Source: Rhododendron vialii (lineage: Eukaryota; Streptophyta; Magnoliopsida; Ericales; Ericaceae). From it: a stretch of DNA of 64,000 bases. Where the stretch lies: the NCBI RefSeq assembly GCF_030253575.1, contig NC_080560.1, positions 8,738,501-8,802,500 of the forward strand, in the 5' to 3' direction. Positions 50,951-61,499 of the stretch are shown one piece after another (the stretch's first letter is position 1; each line of letters starts with the position of its first letter). The notes under the pieces were generated by a model. It was not told the DNA's origin and did not search any database. It worked only from the letters and a program-made list of their open reading frames with translations. A program made the translations under genes and the position numbers.

Positions 50951-51863
50951 ATAATCCTAATAAATGCAAGGAAAAGCCTATTTTGTACATTTAACAGTGA
51001 CAACTTTATATTTTTGCTTTTTGCTTTTTGCTTTTCTTTACCTTCTTTTTCCTCCTCTTTGGATTCCTTTGATAGGGTAACAAGTAAAGCAGAGCATAAA
51101 CCAGATAAGCTGGAGCCATGTGTAGGCATTACTATCAAAGACAAAGATGAATCGGTGGAGGATAAAGGGCCTTTTTGACTCTTAATAAAGACTCACAAAC
51201 ATTTTCTTCCACCAACCTACTCTGCAGGGTTATTTCATTGACTTATGTAGACTAAAATTTTTGCATAAAATTTTATTCATAATTCGGAGGACGGTATGTT
51301 CAGTGTTTGAATGCAGCTATTTCGCCAAGGGATTAATATATGCTTCGAAAAAAACGAGGAAAATAAAAGATTTACGTAAGTGAAGAACGTAAAATTGCAT
51401 CTCCTTTTTATGATTAATTATCATATGTCCGGACTAATTTACGTGCACGTCAGCTCTACTGTTAAAGATATTATATATCTCTAATTAGTAAGACAAACCA
51501 ATCAAATATGGGATTAAGTTTCCGATGATAATCTACCAAAAGGTCAAAAATTGAATGGCTCAAAGATTGGTGGACAAACAATAACCTTCTTCGAAGATTA
51601 ATTTTCGTTAACAGAGGGGGGCTTGATCTTTGAAAAACCCTGTTTTAAGGAAGTACTATAATGGACCTTTAGGGTCGGTGTCCGTGTCCCCTGTTTCCAC
51701 TCGTTTTCTTGTTGTTTTTCTTTTTGGTTACAAAAGGTAGGCCTAAGTCCCAAACAACAAAGCCACTACTAAGTACTAACTACGTATCTTAATTTGCTAA
51801 TCCCATCAAAAATGTTCTGCTGATGCTCTAGGACCTTCAAAGGAGCGTGCTCGTGCATTAACT
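50951..51863. other. Intergenic, no gene recognised
   Basis: Contains a short triplicated CTTTTTG/TTTTTGC run at 51015-51035 but no supported gene. Confidence 0.5.
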
Positions 51864-52325
51864 CTCTCAATTAAGGGTCGTCATCGGGCCGGGCCGGGCC
51901 AGCCCGCCAAGTCACTGTCCAAGCCCGTCCATGGGTCGGGCCGACAGTGTTTTTTTTTTTCCCCGGGCCTGGCTAACTGCCATAAATTGAAGTCCAAGCC
52001 AGCCCACGGGCTACCCAATTGACGGGCCGGCGGGCGAAACGTCGGGCGGGCCAATGGGCGGGCTTAAATTTCCTTGAGCCGAAAATAAATTAAGGGAAAA
52101 AATAAAGGATTTTGTGGGATTTTAGGCTAATGGGCGAGCCCGTGGGTGGGGCTATTGGATGGGTACCATAGGCGGGCTCACGGGCCGGGCCTTCGGACGG
52201 GCCGAGTAAAAATCCATAGGCCCAAGCCCGCCCATTACAACTATGGGCCGGATAAAAGCCAATGGGCCGGGCGGACTTTGGACGGATCATGAGCTTCGGC
52301 TTAAATGATGACCCTTACTCTCAAG
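51864..52325. mobile_element. GC-rich hAT MITE, copy A
   Basis: The element is 51872-52317 (446 bp). Ends TAAGGGTCGTCATCGGGC and, reversed, TAAGGGTCATCATTTAAGC; flanked by CTCTCAAT (51864-51871) and CTCTCAAG (52318-52325), an 8-bp duplication with one mismatch. The inside is a chain of GGGCCGGGCC, AGCCCGCC and GGGCGGGC motifs. A second copy of the same family with a perfect duplication is at 60079-60506. No transposase. Confidence 0.85.
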
Positions 52326-52622
52326 GTACAACTTCAAGCCTATCTTTGCTAACTCACGAGCACACCTATTAGCTTCCCTCCACATGAAAATTAGGCTGTC
52401 ATTCCTCAACAAACCCATCGCCAGTTTAATAAGCATAATCAGATTACGGTTTGGGTCGTGGTTATTATATTTCGACAGCGCTTTTTTGATGTATCGCCAG
52501 CTGTGAATTCGTTTCCAATATAACTTGATGGCGGGCCACCCACCTTTGAATGGTTTTGGTCCTACGGACCACGAACAGATTAGCCTCTGGCCTCTAGGCG
52601 CGTCAAAACCGCATGAGTTCAC
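52318..52622 (-). pseudogene. Fragment of a LINE-type RNase H domain
   Basis: The minus-strand frame from 52622 reads FMWREANRCARELAKIG near its end, resembling the HxxREANxxADxLA motif that closes the RNase H domain carried by many plant non-LTR elements; the Asp usually following Ala is replaced by Arg. Upstream residues are only weakly similar. The hAT MITE copy A is inserted immediately after it. No start, stop or flanking LINE features are preserved. Confidence 0.4.
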
Positions 52623-55149
52623 CGGGTGGGCCCCATGTCTAGCGACATCTTGATCCCCGCCGATTACAACAAAGCTCAGCTCTCAAATGCATCCACATTT
52701 GACATTCCTTAACTCGGGAAACCTTCGATCCAATTCCCACCATCGTCACGGGCCACACCACCCGCTGCCGCCATTCGAGTTCTGGATGAAGCTTCGTCAA
52801 TATTTTATATATCATACTTTTCATTTTATTTTAATTATCAAGATACGTATGAATTTTAACAAACCTACGAATTGCTTTAAATCCAATTGTGACGACGTGA
52901 TAGTACTACAAGGATAAGGCAAAAGCTGGCCCGAATCCCTGGATCGCTCTATAAAACTAATCGAAATGTGCATAAGCTAACATAAATACTTGAACTATTA
53001 AAAAAAAGGGATAAGACAAAAGCTCGTGGTAGCGAATAAGGACAGATGAACTTCATACCTCAAATTTTCCATCACTTTAATTTCCAACATAATCCACAAT
53101 AATAACCCATTGAAATCGATTTTAACTAATGGATTGGGAGAGAGGATTTCCTCCGCCGAAGGACCAAAGCCTGAACTACCTCAAGCGATCGAGGTTTTTT
53201 TTTTTTCTTTTTCCGTGGGATGGCTATCCTATGTTCTTGTGGAGCCCACCATCTTATATGAACAAATCCTTGAGATTAAAAAAACACATACTTTCGGTTA
53301 CATAATTTTAAGTTCCTATTGATTTAATTCAAAGTCCACGTTTGCCTCAGAAGTCTCGTGGATTACAAAGGAATTGGGCTCCCAAGATTTTTGAACGGTT
53401 AAAAGTTAAAACTAGTATGCATCCATAATTGCCCAGCCCAAAATTTAAAATCCAAATGCCCAAACTGAGAAAAATGCTTAAGATAGTTATTTAGGGGGTT
53501 TTGAGAATCAATCATTTTTTTGATTTGGTTGGATTATGACTTGCAGGTAGAAAAATTGTAAGATTACAGTCAAAATCTGCAAAAGTGTTTGGGTTAGGAT
53601 TTTGCGAACGGATAGTGTATGAATTTTTATAGAAAAACCAAAAAACCTTTTCGAAAGCTAGCTCTCAACACGCGGAAGGAAAAAATGCATAATGCATAAA
53701 ATGCATCGGCCGAACACCCCCTTACGTTCTCTACTTCATCTTTTCCCTTCCAACGTGAAGTTTCTTCACAAATCAGCTTAAACAAACCATGACAGTTCAA
53801 CAACAGGAGTTCTTCCGTACGTAGGATAAGGTATTGATAAATGAAATTAATTTGTTACAAAATGGTTGCGTCAAAGAATTATCATTGGAGAGAAAACTCT
53901 CTCCAATCCTAGCCCGTAAATTTTTTAAGGATCTCACGTCAATGACCGAAACATTTCATTTTGTTTTGCTTGTTGAGAACATTATGCCAAAAATCAAGTT
54001 CATTGGACATTATTAGATATGATTTTGGAACACATTATCTAGCAAAATATAAAATTGCAACAGTGGAACAAAACCCCATTCTAAATTTTTTGCAATATAT
54101 ATCAATTTCTGAATCATATCAAACGATAATTGATCAAACTAATTTTTGACATGCTTGATACTCTTTGGGAATTAAAAATTAAGAAACAATTCCAATCATT
54201 AAAGTGTGATTGAAAAAGTACTTTCTGATCCGGAATTGGAGAGGAGCTGAACTCCTACTTTAGACCCACATGAACACAAATCTCATGTCCATGCTAAAAT
54301 CAGCCGGAAGAAAAGAAGATACTTTTCCAAATTAAGAGAAATTCGGAATCACATGTCTTATCCTTGTGCAATGATTAGAGAGCGCTTCTGTCATAGGAGT
54401 ATATGAGTATCTCCATTGATCTCATCTCCTTCAACATTCATCAGCCTACTTCAAAAGACATAAACTTCAAATCAAGGATGGAATCAGGAGATCTAGTGGC
54501 GGCGATTGTCACGATAAAAATTTTAGAAAATGTAATTATTATACGTAAAAAAAAAATTATGCCTAATTTATATAGTCTCGTTATTACTAGATTTTTTTAG
54601 TATACATTTCGTCACTATTAAAATAAAATCCTGATTCCGTCGTTGCTTCAAACAAAAAATCCAGACACTGAAGATTACTGCTAGTAGAATTTTCAATTTG
54701 AATCCTCAAACACAAGCAACAATTAACTTTAAAACATTCCGAAGTACCAAAAAAAATAATTAACTTTAAAACTCTAATATACTCCTACTTATAAGTAATC
54801 CCACCACAAAATCATCAACATCCAAAAACCAAAATCAAAGCAAGCTTTCCAAAATCCTAAACTCTGATCCGCACGCGCACAACACGTGCCTCTGTCTCTT
54901 GTCATCTACCAAATACACACATTTTACTCCCGAACAAAATTTAAAAAACAGCGTGGAAAATCAACATTTTCTTGAGAGAACAAGCTTTTCAAAAATCCCA
55001 AGTCCTGATCCACGCGTGCACAACACGTGCCTCTATTTCATCTACCAAAAAAGGAGGAACAAAATAAAAGAATAAAAAAAAAAAGGGCGTCGAAAATTTT
55101 AAATATCCATTAGAGAACCTGTACCTGTAGTTAGCTAGCGATGGAGCAT
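52623..55149. other. Intergenic, AT-rich, no gene recognised
   Basis: No ORF in this 2.5 kb has a family match. ACACGTGCCTCT occurs twice (54883 and 55025) in two similar blocks with TCCAAAATCCTAA/TCAAAAATCCCAAGTCCTGATCC, suggesting a short duplication around 54842-55035 downstream of the bHLH gene. Confidence 0.5.
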
Positions 55150-56697
55150 TCAACTGATCAACGAAGGATTCCACCCCAACTGTTGATACAGAGCCTTCCT
55201 CTCAGCAACCTTCTTCATAGTCACCAACTGTTCGACCGAGTAAACACACAAGCCTTTCGAGTACAGCATCGTCTGGACCCCGGGCGAGTTCACCATCACC
55301 TGAAGCAGCTGCTGCCTGTTCAACCTCCCCAATCCTCCAAACACGTTCACAGCACCATTGCCTGCAGGGTTTCGAGTCGAAAAACTCGAATCCACAGGCA
55401 TCGACCGGAGAACGCTAACCTGCGCCTGGAGGAACTTGACGTACTTGTACGCCTCCTCCAGCATCGTCGCCCTGTCCATCTTCTTGTCCCACGGCAGCAG
55501 CTTCTGCAAGCAACTCGTCTTCTCGCTTATCCTCTGCCTCCTCTTCCTCGCCTTCATCAGTTCAATCTCCGGCGGGATCGAACCGGTAAAGTAGCTATTA
55601 TTACTTGTCGCCGGCGAGAGAGATTTGACTCGTTTTTTAGGCAACTCGGTGAGTCCGAAGCTGTCGTGAACCGGCTCAAGCGAAAGAAGGCTCGGGAGTT
55701 TCCCGAACCTCGAATCAAACACTACAGAGTTCGAGCCGGAGGTTTTGGTTATAAAATCGAACGGTGGCTCAGTCGAAACGAGTTCGCCTAAAGATTCATA
55801 GTCCATCAGTTCGTATTTCGGCACTTCGAGCTTCACGTCGACATATTCAACGGATTTGTCGATAGACGGAGCCACCGGCAAAGCTCCGTAACCGCATTCG
55901 AGCGACTGCAGCAGATACTTCTCGTCGCTGATGCTCAGAAACGACGACGTCTGAGCTTTCATGGCAGGTAGTTGACTGAATCTCGAATCAAACTCTCTAG
56001 AGACTGGACTGGAGCTTTTCGATATGAAATCGAACGGCAGCTCAGTCGAAACGACGTCGCTGACCGATTCATAGTCCACCGTTTCGTATTTCGGCATTTT
56101 CAGCTTGTCATTCGCGTAGTCGACGTACTTGAGTTTCGAATCTTTGACGACGTCGTAACCATAAGCCACCGGTAGAGTTCCATAACCGTATTTTTCCAGC
56201 GACTGCAGCACGTACATCTCGTCGCTGAGGCTCAGAAACGTTGACGTCTGAGAGTTCATGCCAGGTAGCTGACTGAACGTCGAATCGAACTCTCGAGAGA
56301 CTGAACCGGAGCTTTTAGACAAGAAATCGAACGGCGGCTCAGTGACGTCGGTGACCGATTCGTAGTCCAACGTGTCATATTTTGGCGCTTTGAGCTTCTC
56401 GTCGGCGTATCCGACGGACTTCAGTTTCCAATCCCCGACGACGTCGTAAGACTCATAACCACAAGCCACCGGATCGACCGACGGAGCCGCCGGCACAGCT
56501 CCGTAACCGTATTCCACCGACTGCAACAGATACTTCTCGTCGCTCAGAAACGACTTCGACGTCTGAGCGTTCATAGCAGAAGAGTACAACGCGCTGATGC
56601 AGGCGTCGTCTGCGGTCGTACCAATGAACGCCGGCGCCGAGTAATCGTCGTCCGAACTCTCTCCTCCCAAAAGCAATGCTTGGAAACCTCTCTCCAT
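55150..56697 (-). CDS. Atypical bHLH transcription factor (bHLH117-like) with internal repeats
   Basis: A single uninterrupted 515-residue frame. The bHLH region is at about 381-430: KARKRRQRISEK, then LQKLLPWDKKMDRATMLEEAYKYVKFLQAQV. The first basic-region positions lack the His and Glu that contact the E-box in classical members, so E-box binding is doubtful. The C-terminal part (VMVNSPGVQTMLYSKGLCVY and the QLGWNPSL end) is typical of this small plant clade, which I associate with bHLH117 from memory. The N-terminal 340 residues hold three tandem copies of a roughly 100-residue repeat (42-146, 147-245, 246-336), each with QTS.FLS.SDE.Y.LQS, PKY...DYES and PFDF..K pieces. The frame is intact with no intron. 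A GA/CT tract lies 65-90 bp upstream. The role in the cell is unknown; nuclear localisation is expected. Confidence 0.85.
   Translation of the reverse strand: MERGFQALLLGGESSDDDYSAPAFIGTTADDACISALYSSAMNAQTSKSFLSDEKYLLQSVEYGYGAVPAAPSVDPVACGYESYDVVGDWKLKSVGYADEKLKAPKYDTLDYESVTDVTEPPFDFLSKSSGSVSREFDSTFSQLPGMNSQTSTFLSLSDEMYVLQSLEKYGYGTLPVAYGYDVVKDSKLKYVDYANDKLKMPKYETVDYESVSDVVSTELPFDFISKSSSPVSREFDSRFSQLPAMKAQTSSFLSISDEKYLLQSLECGYGALPVAPSIDKSVEYVDVKLEVPKYELMDYESLGELVSTEPPFDFITKTSGSNSVVFDSRFGKLPSLLSLEPVHDSFGLTELPKKRVKSLSPATSNNSYFTGSIPPEIELMKARKRRQRISEKTSCLQKLLPWDKKMDRATMLEEAYKYVKFLQAQVSVLRSMPVDSSFSTRNPAGNGAVNVFGGLGRLNRQQLLQVMVNSPGVQTMLYSKGLCVYSVEQLVTMKKVAERKALYQQLGWNPSLIS
55690..56574 (-). repeat. 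Three tandem coding repeats in the bHLH gene
   Basis: Units of about 315, 297 and 273 bp encode the repeated segments starting MNAQTSKSF, MNSQTSTF and MKAQTSSF. Repeats 2 and 3 are closest to each other; repeat 3 has lost the DSKLK-like middle. All keep the reading frame. Confidence 0.9.
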
Positions 56698-56757
56698 TTC
56701 CTCAGAACAAATTCCTAAACGCTACAGTAAAGATAATGCCATACGTGTATGCATATA

Positions 56758-56761
<4 letters not shown>

Positions 56762-56788
<27 letters not shown>
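56762..56788 (+). repeat. (GA)n microsatellite upstream of the bHLH gene
   Basis: About 13 GA units, read as CT on the sense strand, in the probable 5' UTR or core promoter of the minus-strand bHLH gene. Confidence 0.85.
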
Positions 56789-56792
<4 letters not shown>

Positions 56793-59710
56793 TGGAATCC
56801 GTGGGGCGGCGAGGGTGTAAAGTGGTTACAGACGTTACGGGCGTTAGGACACGTGGCGCGTGAGTATTGGTTGTCTGAGGTAGTACAAATGCCTGAATCG
56901 TTTGGGCTGGGCGCGGCAAAAAGTAGTAACCGACAAGTGCCGGTTATCGACCTGTTCGTTTTTTGTTTTTGTCGGTTTCTTCCATTCTCTGGGGACGATT
57001 CAGGTGCCGGGAAAAGGTAACTTTTCCGTTTTGGGCGTATTTGATTGAATTTAGGAGAGAGAGAGAGTTGGATGATTATACGCCGTTGGATGGGGAAGGG
57101 GGAGTTTGATCGGACGGGTGGTGTGAGGAGATTGGAACGGGGTTTTGATTTGGCGTGTGGTGGGCACGTGGTTGGGATTTTTGAACTGGTTGTCGGGGAA
57201 TCAGAATTGGAAGGGGGAGGGGTGACGTGGGAGTTGTTGGAATTGGGACAGGATTGTTATCGAAATGACAGGTATGCCCTCGTGAAGAACTCGTTGTCTT
57301 CTGAACGCTGATGGGGTAATTAGGAAATTTGCATCACAGGATGAGATTTGATCAGCAGAAGGGGAATGATATTTTGTTGGGCGTGGGTTTTATGTGCCCT
57401 GGCCTTCTTGTCGGTAGCAGTACAGTTTGATGAGTTGTCCCTGGGAGGAAATGATGAGAACAAATCGGGTATAGTCTACATGGTATTCTGCAGTTCATTC
57501 GAGCCGTCTAAGCGTATTTTGAATGACTTAGATTTGAATCGTTCAAAATACGATTTGCACTGGATATTACCACATGATACTCAAATTGCAAACAAAAACT
57601 TCTCCAAATACACAATTGTCCCATCAAATTGCAGTATTTATAGAGATTACAATTTTTTTCCCCATTTTTTAAGGCACTTCTGAGTTTTGAGTATCTACAT
57701 TTCCAATTTTTCATATTTAATTCATTTTTCAAGGGTAATGGGAAAGGTATTAGGGACAGGAGAGCAAATCTAACGGCTCGTTTGGCAGGTGGATATAATT
57801 TTGGTATGATGAAATAGAAAGGTGGATATTATAGGGGAAAATTAGTTAAGAAAGATAGATTAACTAAGGGAGGATTTGTTCAGTAGTTAAAAAGGATGGA
57901 TAAGAATGGGTAAATGTATAAATGATGTAAGAGTTTACTTAGGTACCTCTTGTGAAAAGACAGAGGGTACGCAGGTAGGTCTTCTTAATACTATGAATGG
58001 ATCTTAGTTTGTCTGTCAATTATGTTTATCCCACTAAGGCCCATATCCCCTCCCTTCTCTACCCACCGAACGGGCTGCACGGTTGGTGATGTGTCCATAA
58101 TTTTGTCTGTCCCTCTCAAAATGGAAAACAAAACATAAACAAGTTCATCTTTGCTATGTTTTTTTCCCCTCAAATTTAGTTTTGAGGTGGTTTAATTAGA
58201 GTCACGGGTCTGAGGTTAGGACTAATGGGTCATGTTTTGACTATCAAGAAACCCAAAATGGAGATGGGTATTCTTCACAAGTGTAATCACTTTCAACATT
58301 CACAAATCTGGTCCAGTTAGCTCTTTTTATGCATCACAGGATGCCCCAGGGTCAACTTGAAAAGTGAAAACCCTCACTTTTATCAATTCTTCAGTAGTCC
58401 TAGATGCTTTATCAAATGGGTTTGGCAGAACAAGCAATTGGGTAATAGGTACATCAGAACTGAGGAAATGGAGGAGTTTGGAATAAGGGTTCCTCCTGGG
58501 TCAACACTACTTTTCCCCTAGTGAAGATTCAGTTTTCATTGAGGATATAGGTTTGGAGGCGAAGAACTTGATTGTGTTCAATGGAACATGCATGGGTAAA
58601 GGCATAGAGGGTGTACAACGAGAACCCTTGGTTGAAGGCTTTGCCTCATTTGAAGTTGGATTTGGATTACACCAACTTACTTTTGAAACTTGAAAGCTCC
58701 GATGGAGTTCCCTATCTTTGAAGAAAAGGAGAGGTATGGGGATTTTGTATATAGAGAAAGAGCTACCAAGTCGTCCAAAGACCAAGGACACAAGAGAGAA
58801 GTAAGCATGGGAAGAAGCAAAAATCCTAAAAAAAAAACATATCTCGAAGTCTCAAACACAGTGCGCTTCCCAGTTCCTCCTTCGTTTGGTGAAAGTGATA
58901 TCACCAACAGACGTGAGAGAATCGATCGTCTTCAATTTCAGGGCAAAACGTGAGAGAATCGATCGTCCGTTGGTTCGTTTGAATCATTCTTCGTTTTTTC
59001 TTCATTTATATTTTTTTTGTTTGATGGTGAGACGGTTAGAGAAAGGTTTTGAATTACAGACCTTTCAGATCTCTTATTTACAAAAAGGCCACCGAGCATT
59101 TTTTGGGCTCTTACTGGATCCGTATGGGCCACAACAGGTTTTTAATTGGAATGAGTCTTTTTTTTTTTTTTTTTTTCCATCTATAGGGCCAAAAAAGACT
59201 TCTACTCAAGCCCAAATAGAGAGATTAGTAGAGTGCCCCTAAAATTTGATATTTTTGGGATGTCCAAGACCCAGGCCTCTTGGGCCTTGGGATTGGGCCG
59301 GCCCTGTTTGGATAAGATGATGAGCTTTGTATGGTGAAGTGAGGACTCAGCCGAAGGCTGGGTGTTTGTCTACGACTGAGAGCATTGTGTATGCACTGAA
59401 GGCTGTAGGTGATGAAACTGATCAAACTTATGGGTTGGACAATCTATTGGATGTTTTTGAGTCCATGACCAAAGGTGGTGTATGAATGAAAAGATTATGG
59501 CAAATCTCCCTCTCATGACTTCTTTAGTTCCCTTTTCAGCCGAGTTATGCGCTTAACTCAGTTGATTCAATTACATTGAGTTACAACAAATGGTTGCTAG
59601 AGAAATTGGATCTCTAGCTCTTGATTATATTTGGTAATAATAAAACCTCTGTGTAAACTTTCTTGGTTGGGGCTTGTGTTGTGTCAATGCATTATGTATG
59701 TTATTGGGTC
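56789..59710. other. bHLH promoter region and intergenic sequence
   Basis: The first part is the bHLH promoter. Later ORFs (57045-57311, 57348-57683, 58690-58953, 58886-59242) have no family match. Small structures: inverted repeat CGTATTTTGAA/TTCAAAATACG at 57513-57552 and the direct repeat CGTGAGAGAATCGATCGTC at 58912 and 58949. Confidence 0.5.
58911..58968. repeat. Short direct repeat, 38-bp spacing
   Basis: GTGAGAGAATCGATCGTC occurs at about 58913 and 58950, separated by TTCAATTTCAGGGCAAAAC. Confidence 0.8.
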
Positions 59711-60049
59711 TAGTTTGGACCATTTGTGAGCACTTTTGGACTCACAATAACGATCAGAACCATTCTCTCTTTAGAGCTCATTGAGAACATTGAATACGTC
59801 AATAGTCACATTGATTATATATCGTTTAATATGATATCGAAATGTATTAGATTTGTAAGAAAAAAAATGTGCAATACTGGATTACAATCCATTTGATACA
59901 ATTATTTGAAAATCAATGCATTTCGATATTTTTTTAACGATATCCTATCAACATGATTTTTGACGTGTTTAATATTCTCAACGAGTTTTAAACAAGGGTT
60001 CCGATCATTATTGTGAGCCGGGGAAGAGCCACATATAGTCCAAAGCTGG
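59711..60049. mobile_element. Foldback element with long arms
   Basis: The left arm CTCACAATAACGATCAGAACC...GAGAACATTGAATACGTCA...ATATCGAAATG is matched by the reversed right arm CTCACAATAATGATCGGAACC...GAGAATATTAAACACGTCA...ATATCGAAATG. Similarity also extends outward (TAGTTTGGACCATTTGTG versus AGCTTTGGACTATATGTG). Arms are about 120-160 bp around a loop near 59850-59900. No ORF. It lies directly next to hAT MITE copy B. Confidence 0.7.
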
Positions 60050-60070
60050 ACCGGACCAGATGGAGGGTGA

Positions 60071-60514
60071 GACTGGACTAAGGGTCATCATTTAGCCCGA
60101 AGGCCCACGACCCGCCCAAAGCCTGCCCGGCCCGCCGGGCTTTTACCCGGCCTGAGCCCGTAGTTTGTAATAGGCGGGCTCGGGCCTATGAATTTTTACT
60201 CGGCCAGCCCGTAGGCCCGGCCCTTGAGCCCGCCCGTGGTACCCGCCCAAAAGCCTGCCAACGGGCTCGCCTATTAGCCCAAAATCCTTCAAAACCCTTT
60301 CTTTTTTTCCTTGGCTTAGTTTTGCCTAAGGAAATTTAAGCCAGCTCGTTGGTCCGCCCGGCCCACCAATTGGGCTAGTCCGTGGGCTTCAATTTATGGT
60401 AGATAACCTGACCTGCCAAAAGAAAAAGCCCGGTCGGCCCGACCCGTGGGCTTGGTAGCAGCTTGACGGGCTGGCCCGGCCCGGCCCGATCCGATGATGA
60501 CCCTTAGACTGGAC
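60071..60514. mobile_element. GC-rich hAT MITE, copy B
   Basis: The element is 60079-60506 (428 bp) with ends TAAGGGTCATCATTTAGCCC and, reversed, TAAGGGTCATCATCGGATCG. It is flanked by a perfect 8-bp duplication, GACTGGAC at 60071-60078 and 60507-60514. The interior is made of GCCCGGCCCGCCGGGC-like motifs as in copy A (51872-52317). Its right end lies 77 bp before the start codon of the CAF2-like gene. Confidence 0.92.
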
Positions 60515-60583
60515 CAGATCCTCTCCCCCTTTTTACCGAAGCAGGGGGGATCCCGTACACGGTCTGACAGACTGAAGAGGCCG

Positions 60584-61437
60584 ATGCTAAAGCTCCTTCC
60601 ATGGCGTCGTTCACCTCATCTAACCCTTACCCTAATCCCAAACACCTCCTGCCCCATAATCCACCCACCATTCGTCTACACCTCTCGTTTCCTAACAAAT
60701 TCCCACTCCCACTCCCTCTCCCTCTCCCTCTCCGACGACCTCCATGACCCTCCATTTTCACCCATCTCCAAAACTCTAATAACTCCCCAAACCAACTCCA
60801 CCAACAAGAACAACAAAAAACAGAAGATTACCCCCAACGGCTCCAAAAAAGCCCAGGTTTTCCCTTTAAAGTCCGATTTGCCCTTCGACTTCAGATACTC
60901 CTACTCCGAGGCCAACCCTTCGGTTGAGCCCATCGCGTTTCGTGAACCGCCAAGGTTCTCTCCCTTCGGCCCTGGCCGGCTCGACCGGAAATGGACCGGA
61001 ACTTGTGCTCCGGCTGAGAAAGGTGTTGATTTTGCGAAGGTAGTGGAAGAGCGGAATGCGGTTCTTGGTGAACCGCTGGCGGAGGAGGAAGCCGATGAGC
61101 TTGTGGAACGGTATCGGCATAGTGATTGTTCTCGGCAGATTAATTTGGGTACTTCTCTGTTTCTTTTTGTTGATGTGTATTTCTTTCGTGTACCTGTTTT
61201 TCTGTAGGAGTATTATCTTTGGTTTATGCTTTTTTTAATAAGGTAAATCTTATGAATTGTGTGAGACTGAATTCTACGCAGGTTTCGTTTTCTTTGTAGT
61301 TTTCGTTAGTTGCTATTGGGATTTACGTGGGTTTGCTATTCTGATTGGATTCCTGGACAATGTTTACTCACTCAATTGGTATGAACTGGAATTGTATTCA
61401 GCTGAGGGAAGAAGAAAATGAAATGATCAATGAATAT

Positions 61438-61499
<62 letters not shown>

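Noticed and set aside
52287-52317. C-terminal continuation of the RNase H-like frame
   Set aside because: These last codons lie in the hAT MITE, so they do not belong to the LINE remnant.
55141-55791. 216-codon ORF on the plus strand
   Set aside because: Antisense shadow of the bHLH117-like coding sequence, which has clear domain support.
60494-60583. N-terminal extension of the CAF2-like protein from ATG 60494
   Set aside because: That start lies inside the hAT MITE; the extension is MITE-encoded and unlikely to be native.
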